Below, piece by piece: positions 63,396-64,000 of a stretch of DNA of 64,000 nt; the stretch's first letter is position 1; each line of letters opens with the position of its first letter. The notes below the pieces were generated by a model, which saw nothing but the letters and a program-made list of their open reading frames with translations, did no database searches and was not told the DNA's origin. The position numbers and the translations under genes are program-made. Source of the stretch: Channallabes apus (taxonomy: Eukaryota; Chordata; Actinopteri; Siluriformes; Clariidae); NCBI GenBank assembly GCA_030522415.1, contig CM060121.1, forward strand, positions 9,997,976 through 10,061,975. The letters are read 5' to 3'.

Positions 63396-64000
63396 GAAAG
63401 AAAATCCTAAATGACCGTGATCAAAAATTACCACACAGTTGAACAGCAGGTATATTTCATAGTAAAATAAGCGTTGTGCATTTGACATCTATGCAGCTGC
63501 ACAATAAGTTGTAGTAGTTGTGTACTCAAAGATTAAAGCACATTGCGGTTAAGGAAAGTATGCACAGATTTTTACGGGTCTATTTATGGGAACAGTTTTT
63601 CCCAAACACTAATTAGATCACTAAAAGTCACTTCCAAGTCCTAGAAATACCCGTGTTAGTTCGTTGGCTTAGACTGAGAGCTTAAACAAGAAAAGCCAGA
63701 GATAAAGCCGCTCTCTGAGGGAGAGGAGTTTACAGTACGGACTGGAAACAGACCAGTCTTCTCCACTGGAGAACTCCACTGTGTCCAGTCTTTGTAACGA
63801 TGCCTTTTCTTCAGCATTCTGTGCTGTAAAAAGAGAGTGACCACTCCAACCCTCTCAGCAAAGGCGTCTGAGCGGCAGGCTGCTCTTACCTCAGGGCAGT
63901 AGACTGCGCTTTTGCAGGTCAATAGACTCTTACAAGGTGGTGGTGTACAATCAAACATTAAATGTACAACAAATTAGAAGTGATCATGCACCATCACTCT
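63396..64000. other. Window end, nothing recognised
   Basis: Contains a 100-codon minus-strand open frame (63958-63656) with no recognised domain or homologue. A 5' UTR exon of TNRC6C could lie here or beyond, but I cannot identify one. Confidence 0.35.

Noticed and set aside
63656..63958. 100-codon minus-strand open frame as a gene or TNRC6C 5' exon
   Set aside because: No recognisable domain, homologue or convincing splice context.

Overview
The window is vertebrate, almost certainly ray-finned fish, genomic DNA. The evidence is one long gene split into 21 coding exons with consensus GT/AG borders, introns of up to about 19 kb, long (TA)n and (CA)n microsatellites, Tc1/mariner and hAT transposon relics, and tRNA-derived SINEs with an L2-like tail of the kind common in teleosts. 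A siluriform or other otophysan fish is possible, but nothing here proves it.

The only host gene recognised is TNRC6C (GW182 family) on the minus strand. It runs from a likely start codon at 53799 down to the stop at 1517-1519. Twenty-one exons, read with their splice phases, give one open frame of 5,427 nt (1,808 residues plus stop), or 6 nt less if the alternative donor of exon 10 is used. In order, the protein carries: a short Lys/Glu-rich N-terminus; a piece with RYPPREVPPRFR; one 2,367-bp exon holding about 30 Gly-Trp or Trp-Gly pairs for Argonaute binding; a UBA-like domain; a Gln-rich region; a PAM2-like motif; an RRM; and the tryptophan-containing C-terminal silencing region. Exon 2 is a 22-nt microexon.

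Layout on the plus strand: 1-1516, 3' UTR and downstream DNA; 1517-12981, the 3' half of the gene (17 small exons); 16404-18770, the GW-repeat exon; 18771-30321, intron; 30322-30624, exon 3; 30625-50088, intron; 50089-50110, microexon; 50111-53736, intron; 53737-53839, first recognised coding exon; 53840-64000, upstream intron or intergenic DNA with no recognised gene.

The rest is mostly mobile DNA. At least eight hAT-like insertions keep an 8-bp target duplication (three of them perfect). There are Tc1-family relics in several lineages, one mariner relic, a Tigger/pogo-like element, a PIF/Harbinger-like element, a 198-bp solo LTR, a truncated RTE-type LINE and several SINEs. Many are nested inside one another, so relative ages can be read directly. 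No new defence, toxin, CRISPR or operon-like system was seen. The most interesting signals are the microexon, a possible N-terminal extension of TNRC6C, and the nested or inverted transposon structures.
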